The notes below the pieces were generated by a model that was given only the letters and a program-made list of their open reading frames with translations, did no database searches and was not told where the DNA came from. 64,000 nucleotides of DNA from Hemerocallis citrina (taxonomy: Eukaryota > Streptophyta > Magnoliopsida > Asparagales > Asphodelaceae): assembly GCA_017893485.1 (NCBI GenBank), contig CM030361.1, positions 145,080,941 through 145,144,940 on the forward strand, written 5' to 3'. The position numbers were made by a program, and so were the translations under genes. Below, in pieces: positions 33,048-45,654 of this stretch (within the stretch, counting starts at the first letter, position 1; each line of letters opens with the position of its first letter).

Positions 33048-34064
33048 GTTGTTAAGACTAAAGAAGAAGACAAAAAATAGTGAAATAGATAGGTAAACTC
33101 AGCTATATTGAAATACTACAAAATATTTGCAGAACTTGGACGAAAATCTTTGTTGCTTTTTTGCACTATGTGATTTGATGTACCTGAATGGGGAATATAT
33201 AACATGGGGAAAAAATCACATTAATCGTTTATTTGTATATGCTTGATAAAAAGAAAATGAAATAAGAAACTTGTATGTTTTCTTATATGCAATAGTAATT
33301 AGACTTAATGTATCAACAAACTGTCCCCGCATGATATATCCATTATTGGGCAACGAAAAACGATTATGAGGGTCAAGCTTGAACTCTATCGACCGAACGA
33401 TAATGCTTTAAGTAAAAATTGGCAGTGTTGACTCCGTCTAAGAAGGATATGATATATGAAAGACTAATCTGAAAGCATATAATGTACATAGAGAAGAATT
33501 TACTTAGTTGTCCTTTAAAATGAACTTATTCAAGAACATGTTAGCTATAACAAAAGTATAGAGTTATGGGCACAAAAATGCACGCTGTAGAATGACAGTT
33601 GGTAATGAAGATGAAAGGGAAATTTTCTTTAGAATGGTGTGTGAATATTATAAGTGAATGTCAGTACAAAAGAAGAGCAGCCAGCGTTGAAAAATGTGTG
33701 ACAAAGCAAAATTGAGGCTCAAATTTTTCTTAATATACAACCACAAACATATAAAATATATAGATATTCTATGAATTTCAAGTAAAATAACTCGATTTTT
33801 GAATAGGATAAAGATCATCATCTAAACCTATATGTAATAACTGCACAGAGCAGATGAAGAGGAATAAGTTGAAGTAACTCACCTAGCAATCAGAAGCTGC
33901 CTTAACTAAGAAGTATACATGTTAAGAAAGGAGAACTAAAGTGTATTGATAAGAAAGGAGAACTAAAAGCAGAAAGCAATTGTTTTGGCTTACAGGTGAA
34001 TTAAAGGGTAATTAATACACATAAATATAAAAGAAAAGATTCCATAAGGGTTATTATTATATTA
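33048..34064. repeat. Low-copy dispersed repeat, copy X1
   Basis: AT-rich sequence matching the tandem units at 57984-60780. For example, 33605-33730 (AAATTTTCTTTAGAATGGTG ... GGCTCAAATTT) matches 58868-58960, and 33750-33810 matches 59300-59360. No coding signal. Confidence 0.6.
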
Positions 34065-35791
34065 GGGTATGTTTGGTTGAAGGGGAGGGAATGGAAGGAG
34101 TTTTTTATTACTTTTCTTGTTTGGTTCAATTTTTAGAAGGGGAGGGGAGGAAAATGGGGGGTGCAACACTCCTTCTGAGCCAATTTTGGCTCCCCTCCAA
34201 AAGTGGGGGGATTTGGAGGGGAGAGAAAATATGGCTAATTTTTTAAAGTGGCATGACTAAATTGCCCTTTAAAATCTAAATCCTCTCTCTTTCTCCCTAC
34301 CGACTGTTTCTCTCCCGCTCTCTCTTTCTCCCTACCGACTGATAGTATACATTTTATTGCATACTGTGGTTGTGGAAATTTACTACATATTACAATGGCA
34401 CTGTCAAGTTGATTTCATGCCTTAATGTGTTAATTACTGATCTGATTCTTGCTGTTACTGTTTTTGGTGACTTCATTGTATAAGGTACACATTTGTCATA
34501 TACGCATCAGCACACTACACACATCATTCTTGCTAATTTACGCAAAATAATCGCATTTGCAATTTCTTTCTGGAGAAAAAAATCTATCAATGTGTTATTA
34601 TTATTATTATTGGCTAAGAATCATTGTGTTAATTTATGGTTCATAACAGAAGGAAACAACCTAATGATAGAAGGAATGGAGCTCTGATTGGCAACATCAC
34701 TTTAGGAAGCAGATATGAATCAATCACTTAACACACAAACTCCTGAACTCATGTCATCGTCATTAGGCATAGGCATTGTTCCATAGCATTCCTGCTCTGA
34801 ACCAGTTGCACAAATCAATGGATTCCCAACAATACTGCAGGAAACAGAAAAAATTAAATTGTGTTAAATTACCATGCAACTCAAGTACTGATAACTTCAG
34901 AATTACTAAAAACTCAATCTTTGCACTACAAACAGTTGTTTATTCAATATAGATAAATTTAATTTGATGAATCTTTTCTACATAACGAATGCATCCAAGC
35001 AGCAAACTTTCCTAGTCCTGCTAAATGCCAATATCCATTGATGACGGTTTTGTTCTTATGCTTACTGTAGATTGAAATCTATCATGTCCTCCAAGTGAAA
35101 GGCCTTTCCGCATACACCAACTCCAAAGTTTCGGAATGGGTTGAGAGCTTTACACTTACATCCTAATACTTGAACCTTTAACCATGTTGAAAACTTTGGA
35201 GTAGTGATTTTATGTTTCTGTTATACTTAATGAAGATTGACATCAACCATATGCTTGCAGAACAAATCCATCCATCTACAGCGTCGGCAACTTAAAAATG
35301 ACTAAAAATTATACGGGGCATAACTTGATGTATAGATCAATTAACCACAAACTCGAAGATTAACAACAGTTTGATCTTCATCCACATGCATTGTTTAAGT
35401 AGCAAGTTGCAAATTGACAACTGTCGCTATGTGCTAACCTCACAGGGAAGAATAAGTCCTTAATGCGTGCATAATTTGCTTGTATCTATTCTAAAGAGAA
35501 AAGATAATGCTTGTATAAAATTTCTCTAATTCGTTGTTGTTTCAATTCTTATTGTATGAAGTGGTTGTATGAATTTCTTATTATATGCAAAAGGGTATAA
35601 AAGTAATTTTATTATAAAATCCATTCCCTCCCCTTGTGAACCAAACAAGAAAATTATTATTTTCCCTCCCCTCCCCTCCTTTGAACCAAACAGAGTTTTC
35701 ATTAAATCCCTCCCCTCTCTTTCCCTCCCCTTCCCTCCCCTCCATCAAAATTCCTCCCCTCCCCTCCCCTCCTTTGAACCAAACAGACCCT
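34065..35791. mobile_element. Harbinger-like TIR element
   Basis: Inverted ends GGGTATGTTTGGTTGAAGG and, reversed from the right, GGGTCTGTTTGGTTCAAAGG continue as G-rich arms of about 170 bp. Each arm contains repeated TTGTTTGGTTC words and GGGGAGGG runs. TTA lies next to the left end (34062-34064) and one base beyond the right end (35792-35794), fitting a PIF/Harbinger TTA duplication. The interior (34300-35560) is AT-rich with no transposase frame and nothing recognised. Confidence 0.6.
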
Positions 35792-35955
35792 TTAGAGGAA
35801 AAGTAAACCATTGAATTCTCTACTATGCACATTAAATGATGTGCAAAATTGACTACCACTCTATGACAACTCCGCTACCTCTAAATCGACAGAAAATACC
35901 AAATTCTGCTTACTAGGATTGGGCCTAATTGGGCCAATAGTAATATATTGATATT

Positions 35956-36070
35956 TGATACGTACTTAAACTCCAATATATGCATGAGTATACTGAGGCA
36001 GTATACATGTTTTTCCCATATGCAATAGCAATTCAATTCAAGTGTGAACAATAAATTCAAGTAAGGTCCT
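35956..36070. repeat. Low-copy dispersed repeat, copy X2 (empty LINE site)
   Basis: Starts TGATACGTACTTAAACTCC and matches 57984-58090 closely. Here the TGATACGTACTT word occurs once, so this is the uninterrupted counterpart of the site where the LINE at 55118 inserted. It is cut on the right by the copia LTR fragment. Confidence 0.8.
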
Positions 36071-36220
36071 AAGGCCCGGCCCGGTCATATATATATGTGT
36101 GTGTGTGTGGAATGTAGGAATTGAACCCCAACCTCATGTGAACTCAAAACTTTAACCGTTGGGCCATAAGATATTGTTGTCAACAAGAAAAATATTTTGA
36201 ATTTATACTGAATTCCAACA
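36071..36220 (-). mobile_element. Copia 3' LTR fragment
   Basis: About 150 bases matching the last part of the solo LTR (TGTGTGG..GGAATTGAACCCC... AATTCCAACA). It includes an expanded TATATA/TGTGTG tract at the truncated side. Confidence 0.8.
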
Positions 36221-36231
36221 ATCCCCCACTT
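36221..36231 (-). promoter_or_regulatory. Copia polypurine tract
   Basis: The minus strand reads AAGTGGGGGAT directly before the LTR start TGTTGGAATT, the normal plus-strand primer site. Confidence 0.8.
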
Positions 36232-36719
36232 ATATATTTAAAACGCTGATTTGAAAAGAGACGGTTTTTCAAAAGTATAGAACCCTGAATAAGTAAGGTG
36301 TCCGATGACTTGAATCTTACATAGTGGACAATCCCCAAAATGCAAGAATAATGAGTGATCTTAAGTCTTGAACTCATTACCCATTTTTACATAGTGAAGG
36401 AAAACCACACGTGATTCTACCAGGTGCAAGTTCTAAATGCCAACACATTCTGGCCTTGTGCTTATCCCAATATAGGTGAATGTTTTAGAGAATCAGCCCC
36501 ATTCTCATAGAAGTGGCCACACTTCACAATCACCCCGGTGAGTCTATCAAGAGTGCTCTTGTAGCTAGGCACTCCTCTCATTCAGAGATATAGAGCTCAT
36601 TAAAAGCCATGCTCATCCTTACTAACGCTACAAGACATCATGCACATACACATCAGGATAGACTTAGGAGTGGTAAACTCCTAGGTTGCATGATTCTAAT
36701 AACAGTATGGCTTGTTTTT

Positions 36720-37915
36720 TCCATTGAACCTATGTCTTGGGATCTCCAGTCGTATAGGTTGGGTTCCCACCAATTGTGATCCTAAATGGGTTTCAATCCC
36801 ATCCTTATCGATGTGTTCCAAACTTTATCTCGAGACAATCGTTTCGTCAAAGGATCTACAAGGTTACTTTCTGATCTCACAAAATCCACAGTGACAGCAC
36901 CAGACGTGAGGAGCTCGCTCACCGTACTGTGCTTTTAACGAATCGCTAATCTCTTACCGTTATAGTAAACATTTTGTACTTTAGCTATGGCAGCAGTACT
37001 ATCTGAGTGGATTAAGATCGGAGGTATAGACCTACTCCATGAAGGAATGTAAGACAAGAGGTTTCTCAACTAGCTTGCCTTCTCACTAGCCGCAGCTAGA
37101 GCAACTAACTCAAACTCCATAGTAGAGTAAATTAAAATAATCTGTTTCTTGGACCTCCAAGAAACAGCACCACCAGCGATACTAAAAATGTATCCACTTG
37201 TGGCCTTGGAATCATCTGAAAATGAATTCCAATTTGCATCGCTGAATATCTCAAGGACAGTGAGAAACCTCTCATAATGTAATCCTAAGTTCATGGTGTT
37301 TTTCAAGTACTTCATGACTTTGTGAATAGCATTCCAATGCTCAGAACTAGGACAACTCGTAAATCTACACAACACCCCTACAACATATGCAATGTCAGGT
37401 CTAGTGCAGTCAGTAGCGTAGCGAAGGCTACCAATAATACTAGCATATTCTGTTTGTCTAACTGCAGCACTTGAATTTTTTAAAAGTTTAAAATGAGGAT
37501 CACTGGGTGTACATGCAGGTCTACGGTCAAAGTAATTGTATTTCTTCAAGATCTTCTCAATATAATGAGATTGATGAAGAGTAATACTAGTCTCAGTACG
37601 TGTGATTTTCATGCCTAAAATAACATTAGTCTCACCTAGATCCTTCATATCAAAATTTTGACTAAGCATAGTTTTAGTCTCTGAAATTAATTCAAGCGAA
37701 GAACCACAAATGAGTAAATCATCTACATATAGACAAAGCATAATGCAACTATCACTGGATGCTTTATAATTAAAGCATTTATCAACATTATTAATAGAAA
37801 AACCATTTGAGAGTAATAATTGATCAATTCTGTCGTGCCACTGTGTAGGAGCTTGCTTAAGACCATATAAAGTCTTATTCAGCTTGCAGACTTTGTGTTC
37901 CTGTCCTGAAATCAC
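36720..37915 (-). pseudogene. Copia reverse transcriptase and RNase H
   Basis: An open stretch of 281 codons (37070-37915) has KLNKTLYGLKQAPTQWHDRI, the YVDDLLICG active site, the DLGETNVILGMKI block and the RNase H start FSDANWNSFSDD. A stop at 37070 follows AAASEKAS. Recognisable RNase H sequence continues in frame to about 36720 with one more stop. The N-terminal fingers region (37918-38165) also has stops. Confidence 0.93.
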
Positions 37916-38170
37916 AAAACCTTCAGGCTAATCCATATAAAGTTCCTCTTCAAGTTCTCCATTAAGGAAAGCTGTTTTAACATCCATCTGATGAATCAAC
38001 AAATTATGCACAGCAGAAATAGCTAATAAAACTATAATGGTAGTCACACGAGTCACAGGAGAGTAAGTGTCAAAGAAATCTATATTTTGCTTTTGTACAT
38101 ATCCTTTAGCTACTAGTCTAGCTTTAAATTTTTCAATAGTACCATCTGGTCTTAGCTTTCTTTTAAGAAT

Positions 38171-39418
38171 CTATTTGCATCCTATAGTACGACTACCGCG
38201 AGACAAGTCCACTAACTCCCAAGTACCATTAGAGGTCAGTGAATTCATCTCGTCATTTATGGCCTTTTGCCACAAATCGGCATCGGGTGAGGTTAAGGCC
38301 TCATTGATAGAACTAGGGTCAGATTCTAAAGCATATACAATATAGTCGTCACCAAAATCTTTAGCAGTTCCAGCACGTTTACTTCTACGAGGCTCAGAAT
38401 CTAAATCAACATTAAAATGTGTACTAGTTTGAGGTACGCTAGAGGAAGTAAAGGGTTGTAAACCCCCACTACTACCCCCATTGTTTCTCAATAAGTAGGG
38501 AAATTTATCATCATAAAAATCAGCATCTAAAGATTCAATAATCACATTTTTATGCAAGTCTAAAAATCTGGAAGTCTTACTGTTATCTGCATAATCAATA
38601 AAAACACATTCATATACTCTACTTGCAAGTTTGATTCTTTTAGAGTCAGGTTTTCTGACATATGCTAAACAATCCCAAACTTTAAAATAATCAATAATCG
38701 ACTTTCTACTTCTCCATAATTCGTATGGTGAAGTATCAGAAAATAGATGCAGAATTCTATTTAAAACATGACATACAGATAAAAGAGCTTCACTCCATAG
38801 AGATTTGGGTGCACCTGAACTAATAAGCGAAGCAACTACCAATTCAGTAAGAGTTCTATTCTTTCTTTCAGTTATTCTATTAGATTCCGGTGAATAAGGT
38901 GCAGTATTCTCGTGAATAATTCCAAATGATGCATATAATTGTTTAAATTCATTGGAATCATATTCTGTACCTCTATCATTACAAAATCTCCTAATATTTC
39001 TTTCAAATTAATTTTGCATTTCAGTTACATAAGTTCTAAACATGTCAATTGCTTCACTCTTATGTGCCATAAGATAAACATGAGTATAATTTGCATGATC
39101 ATCAATGAACGTAATGAAATATCTTTTATCATTTTTAGTTAAAGTTCCATCCATCTCACATATATTAGAATGTATCAAGTCTAGAATTTTTGTTTCTTTT
39201 GTTACACTTTTATGTGAAGTTTTAATTATCCTAGCTTGACTATAGGAGGTGCATTTCTCAAATTCATTTAAGTTAACTTTTGTTATCATGCCAAGTTTGC
39301 TCATATTATTTACCAATTTCTTGTTAACATGACATAGTCTAGAATGCCATAAATTAAAAGAAGACATGAAGTAAACAGAAGCATTATTCGTATTCATTTC
39401 AATACTGAGTTTAAACAT
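38171..39418 (-). pseudogene. Copia integrase
   Basis: The N-terminal gag-pre-integrase zinc finger is at 39418-39200 (LWHSRLCHVNKKL ... FEKCTSYSQA). The last Cys of the HHCC finger has become Tyr. The core follows with the first Asp in TFIDDHANYTHVYL, a stop at 39008, and then RGTEYDSNEF and the Glu region. The C-terminal part (38171-38842) has SLWSEALLSVCHVLNRI and SKRAGTAKDFGDDYIVYAL, the normal hinge before reverse transcriptase. Confidence 0.9.
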
Positions 39419-39462
39419 CCCATTATAAGCAAATCACTTTCCCACAAAAATCCCATTTTTAG

Positions 39463-40694
39463 TTATAACATACTGGTCGGATCTGATGCTCTGATGAAAC
39501 CCAGCCTTGTTGAGAAGGTATATCCAGAAATCAAGTTCTTCCTCATATCAGGAGTGTGCAAGACATCCTTGAGGGTTACAGTCCTGCCAGAGGTAAACTC
39601 CAAGTCCACATCTCCAGTGCCCATCACAATGATACAGTGTGAATCACCAAGTTGCACTTTCTAACCTTCAATCTCCTTATAAGTTTTGAACCAGTTGCGC
39701 TCATAGCAAACATGCCTAGTAGCGCCCGTATCAGCCTACCATCCGTCGGTTACACCGACCATGTTGATCTCAGTGATTATAGCCACTAAAGGCCCTTCGA
39801 TAGCATTTTCCTGCGGTGCAGGCATACGCGATCGGCAGTTCCTAGCGACATATCCGAAGCGATGACACTTCCAACACTCAATAGGATCTGTTCCATTGTT
39901 GTTGGTATGGGCTTGCTAGTTATTTCCTTTATTCGGATTCGACGTCCATTCTGACCATTCTGACGAAAGTTCGAATTGAACTTCCGACTAGCATTCTTCT
40001 TTAAAGGCTTGTTCTTTGATTTCAAATGGACCTTCACTTTGTTCTGTTGAACAAGCAGGACTTCTTCTTTCTGGTCTAGTTTTCTGGATTCCTCCTTAAC
40101 TCTAAGCCTAGTTATCAAATTCTCTATGGTTAGTTCCTTGGATTTGTGTTGCAGGATATTCTTGTAGTCTTTCCAACAAGGTGGTAACTTGTCAATCATC
40201 ACAGCTACTTAAAATTACTCATCAAGGGGTATTCCCTCTGAAATGATCTCATGAGCAATGTGCTGTAACTCATGTGATTGAATAGTTACCAGCTTGTCGT
40301 CGACCATGGTGTATTTGAGATAACGACTGACTGCGAATTTCTTCGAGCCAGCCTCTTCGGTGTCATATTTCTTTTGCAGGGCTTCCCAAACAGATCTAGC
40401 CGTATTGAAATGTAAGTAATAGTCATACAGTTCATCGGATAGCCTATTCAAGATAAAGTTTCTACATTTATAATCGGCATCCTTCCATTCTGCTATGTCA
40501 TCTAAGATTTGTTCATTTTCATGGACAGCAACAGATTCTGGATTAGGCATTACAGGACAGTCTTAGGTAAGAACATGGGCAACTTCCTTCAGCGACAGAT
40601 AGAAAAACACCTTCTTCTTCCATCTCTCGAAGTTCAGGCTAATAAATTTCTCGGGTTTGTTGGTTTCATACTTGCAGTCAGAAACAAGAGCCAT
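39463..40694 (-). pseudogene. Copia gag and protease remnant
   Basis: Gag starts at ATG 40694 and has an early stop before CPVMPNPE. It continues as RNFILNRLSDELYDYYLHF... and LPPCWKDYKNILQHKSKEL, the copia gag core. The zinc knuckle reads CWKCHRFGYVARNC, with Tyr in place of the His ligand. Protease remnants lie at 39463-39780 (DGTGDVDLEFTSGRTVTLKDVLHTP). There are several stops between the parts. Confidence 0.88.
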
Positions 40695-40724
40695 TACAGA
40701 TTACAGAAAATAGCTTCTTAAAAT

Positions 40725-41277
40725 TGTTAAGAAAGATGGGTTAAACCTGAGTGTACCAAATGAACCTTCTGAGAATGGCTCTGGAGTTAATCTACAACAG
40801 GAAGAAAATGAAAAGTGGCTCGAGGCGTGGGTTGCACTTTCTTTAAGAAGCTATTTGGCAGATTATGGAGATGAATCATTGAGCACCAAAAACTTCTCCT
40901 GGGATACAACGAGCTTCTGTCTACAGTGCTGCCAATGCTCCAATAACAGCACGTACAAATTTGCACCACCAAAACCAAGGCAAAAACCGCTCAAAAATAG
41001 ATGGGAGAAGAGAATGATTGATTTTTTTTCTGTCACATTTTTCCAAAAAAATGATTCCTTTTTATAGCCAGTAACCAGGAAGGAATAAACTGTATATGCA
41101 TTTAATCAAAAAAACGGCTACATCAATATATCATAAAGATCCTTTAATTCTTGTAACAGATATAACATAAAGCTCCTTTAATTCTTGAAACCGATATATT
41201 ATTGATTGAGAAAACGTTTTTGATCCGTTTGAAATTTCAAAAATTTAAAACAGAATTTTTTTTTTCAACTGGCCTGG

Positions 41278-41333
<56 letters not shown>
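40725..41333 (-). mobile_element. Copia 5' LTR, U3 end replaced by TA repeat
   Basis: Starts TGTTAAGAAAGATGGG, like the solo LTR, and matches it to the run of AAACAGAATTT near 41255. It then passes into TTTTTTTTCAACTGGCCTGG and a (TA)n tract (41281-41333), and the sequence beyond is unrelated. Confidence 0.9.
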
Positions 41334-41335
<2 letters not shown>

Positions 41336-42152
41336 GCTTTGCTAAGTTGAAATTGGGTTTGCTTTCAACGGGTTGGAAAACAACGATCTGAGCCTTTGGT
41401 TCGCTCTTGATCGTGATCAATGGCTCAGATCGCTGCCCTCAGATCTGAGTGGAGCTCCTAATAAGAGCGGAGGGGCATTTTGGGAAGTTCACGCCAAAAA
41501 TGCTTCAGACTTAGCGTTATTTGGTGTGAACTTTTTTTTGTCGAAAAAAACACTTAGGCGGTTGTTTTTTTTATAAAAAAAATCAACCTAGGCCGTTGTT
41601 GGGAACAACGACCTAGGTATGTATAAGTACTTTTCCAAACACTTGTACATACTCAGATCTCCATCTCCCGCACTTCTTTGACAACTCTCTCTGTCTCTCT
41701 TTCTCTCTCTGGAGCTCGCGATACTCATTCCCCAAACCCTAGCTCTATTCTGACCTCCTCTTCTCGATCTCCACATCTTCTCTAAGTCTCTCTATCTCTC
41801 TCTCCCTCTCCCAAATACCCCAAACCCTAACCCAACCCGAATTCCCAAATCACCCGAACCGTAGCACAAATTCTTTGAAATCCTGAAGTCTACAACTTCT
41901 TCGTCTACGACAGCGGCTCCTCACATCTTCGACAACCCCCTCTCTCTGGACTAGGTATTCACTTTTTCACAATTTAGTAGAATGAACTATGTTAATTTAT
42001 TGAATTTTTTAAAATTTTTTGAGTTTGAATTTTGTATTATGCGTAGTAGTCTACAATTTAAAGAGTACTATTTTTGTAGCATGTGTGTTGTATATATTTT
42101 GTTGACATTTTTGTAGATATAGTGTTAGTTGTAGTTGTAGAATATAGGAAAA

Positions 42153-43060
42153 GCAAACAAACGAGATCCAAAAATTCCCAAATTTTACGAGTAGGTCGGA
42201 CTCACCACGCACAAGGCACCGCAACTTGTAGAGGCGATTTTTGATTCATGGTTTGCAAGATACGTCCGTTTATCACTTTTATTCAATAAAATGGAAATAA
42301 AGTGATACACTGTCGTATATTACAAATCGAGAGTCGGAACTTACCTCTGCAAGTTGCGTTGGCCTGTGTTCGGTGTGGTAAACGTAACAGCCAAATTTTG
42401 GAATTTTTGCATCTCGTTTGTGTTGTTTTCTCTCGTATATGAAAGAACTTCTATATACGTCAGAACGTTTTTAGTACGGTCTCACTAGAAAACCGCTCAA
42501 ACGAAGTCCAAAAAATACGAAACTGTGCGAGTAGGTCGGGCTAACCAATCACAACCCAACGCAACTTGTAGTTGCGAGTTCGGACCCATAGTTTGCGAGA
42601 TACGTCAATGTATCACTTTCCACTCTTTTTTAAGAGTGAAAGCGATATAAGGTCATATCTTTCAAACCGTGGGTCTGAACTCGCTTCTACAAGTTGTGTT
42701 GGCTTCTGCACAGAAAACCCGACCCAATCATGAAGTTTATGTATTTTTTGGAGGTCATTTGTGTGGTTTTCTCATATATTTTGTTATGTTTTTAGCGAGT
42801 TTTCAATAGAGTACCCTCTCATAAATTACGAAGTTTTGCGAGTAGGGTCGGTTTTGCCACTCACAAGCCAAAGCAACTTGTAGTTGTGAGTTCTCACCCA
42901 TGGTTTTCTATATGCGTCTGTGGATCGCATTCCGCTCTTTTTTCAAGAGTGAAAGCGATACACGGCCGTATCTTAAAGACCGTGAGTCCAAACTCGCTTT
43001 TACAAGTTGGGTTGGCTTGTGTGCGGCAAATTAGACCCAATCGCAAAATTTGGTATTTTT
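42153..43060. repeat. Three tandem long-hairpin units
   Basis: Units at 42153-42425, 42488-42770 and 42821-43060 are related to each other, and each is an imperfect palindrome over almost its full length (arms about 110-140 bases). In unit 2, ACTTGTAGTTGCGAGTTCGG pairs with CTGAACTCGCTTCTACAAGT, and CACTCTT-TTTT-AAGAGTG closes the loop. GAGTAGGTCGG recurs at spacings of 340 and 311 bases. They lie between the C-rich leader and the PMD ATG. Confidence 0.9.
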
Positions 43061-43166
43061 TGAAAGTCATTTATGCAGTTTTCTCACGTATTTTGTTTCG
43101 TATTTATATATATGGCAATTTTTTGTTAACAAATTATTTTATATATCCAAACTTTCTTACAGAGAA

Positions 43167-45250
43167 ATGGTTAGAATGAGGGGAACCGGAAGGCCATCTG
43201 TTAGTGGTCGGGGCGAACATTCTACAAAAGTAAGAGAACTATTACTTTTCAATGTGAATTTTGTATATAGTGGTATTGTTACTATACTAATAATAATTTA
43301 TTGTGTTGGTGTAGGCTGGTGCATCCTCTTCGGCAGCAAAACGAGGTCCAGGACCATTATATAAAGATGAACTCACTTTGCAAGACCGCCACAGATCTGA
43401 GGCAGTGTGGGGTGGGACGACACTGAGGTGTAATTTCTGCACTCACGAGACTATGACGGTGCACCCACGTACCGTCGAGTACCTAGTCCAGGCCGGTATC
43501 TACGGAATCAGTATGATGGGTCAGGTGAAACTCGACCGAGCATTTCTTGTAGCACTCGTCGAGCGATGGAGGCCGAAGACGCACACCTTTCATCTACCCA
43601 TCGGAGAGTTGACGGTGACGCTACAGGATATAGCGATGATCTCCGGTCTTCCAATAGATGGGATGACCGTGATAGGTAATATAAATTTTGATAAGAGAGA
43701 GTTGTGCAATGAACTTCCCGGTACAGAGTTTGATGAGGAGGACGAGGACAATAGGGCTATTTTTGTCGGACAATCAATCCGACTAGCTTAGTTGAAGGAG
43801 TATTTCGAATGGAGGTTGACTGAGCAATCGACCGACCACGAAGTGCAGTGCTACACCAAAGCGTACATTCTATTCTAACGGTGCTTGGAGGGGTTATCTT
43901 GCCTAACTCATCGGAGATATCGTACCGCTTATGTATCTACGATTTCTCGCCAACCTAGACTTAGCTGGCCGGTACAGCTGGAGAAGCTGCGTGTGAGCAA
44001 TGTTGTACAAGACATTGTGTTCTGTAGCGTTGGATAGAACCGAGATGACCGGTCCAATGGTCTTGTTATAGATTTGGTAATGGGAGCGTCTACACTTGGG
44101 CCGTCCCCGAATTACGAGACCGGTAGATGGTTGGATGGCCGAAGCACCAATTGTGGATATGTTAGCACCTTTAGGTGTATATTGGGCAGGTAGACGGAGT
44201 TATAGAGACAACCCAAAAGGTATACTAACTTACTACGGAGACGAGCTCGACCAACTATGAGAAGAGTTCGTGATTTGGGTGCCGTATACACCCAAGTGGG
44301 CGGGAAGACTACCACCGGTGTGCACGACCGGGTCGCAGTTGTGGATGACGACGACTCCACTCATCAACTTTGGTATAGTGGAGCATCCGCGGTCGGACAG
44401 AGTCCGTCGGTAATTCGGTCTTCAACAAAATGTACCCGAACGATGCGCAAACCTATACAAATTTGAGTTACATGCTGTTAGGGGTACCGGTCGTAGGCCT
44501 ACCCATGATTGGGCAGATTTCCACCATGCTCATATTGCAGATTGGAATGAGCGACGGTTTGAACTCCTAATTGATGAAGATCCATTGTACGATGGCACCC
44601 AACAATTGAAGTATATGGATTGGTACAAGAGGATTACATGTTTGTACATCTCTCCGAATACAGAACTACTTACTGGTATTCAACTACTAATTAAGGGGAG
44701 AGAGATTGAACCACCACCTGTGTATTCTAGTTCCCAACCGATGTTCCAACCGAAGGCATCATCTATACGTACATTGGTGAGTATAATGATTAAATTTTAT
44801 TGAAATTTCCTTATTTTTAAAATGGTTAAATTTATTACAAACCGGACTGTGTTTAATATACTTATTTTTGTGTTTTAGATCGATAATATATGGTACATGG
44901 CAAAAGAATGTACGTAGGTCCTCATAAGTAATGCTGCCCAACCTATGAAGAAGTTCGCTCAGAAGATGCTCTCTTCATGTCAGGGCAATTTAGAAGTTTT
45001 AGGAGAGAGTGAAGCTTTGAACCGTTATTTGGATAAATCCGTATGTGCACAGTGACGTAAGAGTTTGAGGGGTAGCCTATCTGGCCCTGGGCAACAACGA
45101 CGATATCATGCTCCATCTCCACCTCAAGAAGAAGAGCATCAAGAAAGTGTTGTTGGAGACAGACAAGAGGAGGGAGAAGAAGAAAAAATTGTCGCGGTGT
45201 CATCCCCAATCCGGTGACGACAACCTGCTCGGAAGAGGTGAGCACCACAA
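43167..45250 (+). pseudogene. Plant mobile domain (PMD, MAIN-like) protein, broken
   Basis: Exon 1 is 43167-43229 (MVRMRGTGRPSVSGRG...). The intron 43230-43314 has GTAAG and TGTAG ends. Exon 2 starts at 43315 with a 137-residue open part. It shows the PMD signature VERWRPKTHTFHLPIGELTVTLQDIAMISGLPIDG. A TAG at 43789-43791 interrupts where Gln is expected. Recognisable PMD sequence continues with further stops and shifts to about 44775, including WVPYT, IVEHPRSDRVRRQFGLQQ and HDWADFHHAHIADWNERR. A last Glu-rich part ends near 45240. PMD proteins occur in transposons and, as MAIN/MAIL, in host silencing and meristem maintenance. The palindromic flanks indicate a transposon copy. Confidence 0.88.
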
Positions 45251-45654
45251 ACTTACACGCCCGGTGGTTGAGTGTTTCCTGATACTGTTTTATTTTTCTC
45301 GTTAATTTTATTGTTGTTGTTGATTATAATTGATAGAACTTATTGTTGGTGTTGTTGTTGTTATTTTGTGATGATTGTTAATTTTGTTGCTGTTGTTGTT
45401 GATGATTTTTTTGTTGTTATTGATGATTTTTTTGTTGTTATTGGTATTAGTTTTGTTGTTAATTGTACATGTTGGTGGGATTCAAGTGTTATTATTTTGT
45501 TGTTGCTGATGGGATTGTGTATAGCAATTTTTTTGAGAATGTAGTGTAGAAGCTGTAGCTGCTGTGTTAACTTGTCATAATTTTTTTTAATTTTTTTTAC
45601 TCAGGTCATTGTTGAAGACAACAGCTAAGGTTTTATCAGTAAATTGAGGCGATA

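Larger units (their letters stand above)
36071..41333 (-). mobile_element. Ty1/copia retrotransposon, decayed, both LTRs truncated
   Basis: Minus-strand order from right to left: LTR piece (40725-41333), gag, integrase, reverse transcriptase/RNase H, polypurine tract, LTR piece (36071-36220). Compared with the intact solo LTR, the right piece lacks about 130 bases of U3, and the left piece keeps only that U3 part. Gag, protease, integrase and pol all have stops or lost residues. Bases 36240-37069 hold the 3' end of pol and tail with many stops. Confidence 0.93.

Noticed and set aside
31495..33764. Second Helitron, from a hairpin-CTAG end at 31495 to TCTATATATTTTAT at 33764 (minus strand)
   Set aside because: The 3' end looks good, but similarity to the repeat at 59300-59360 continues past 33764, so that position is not an element boundary. 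Only the isolated 3' end remains possible.
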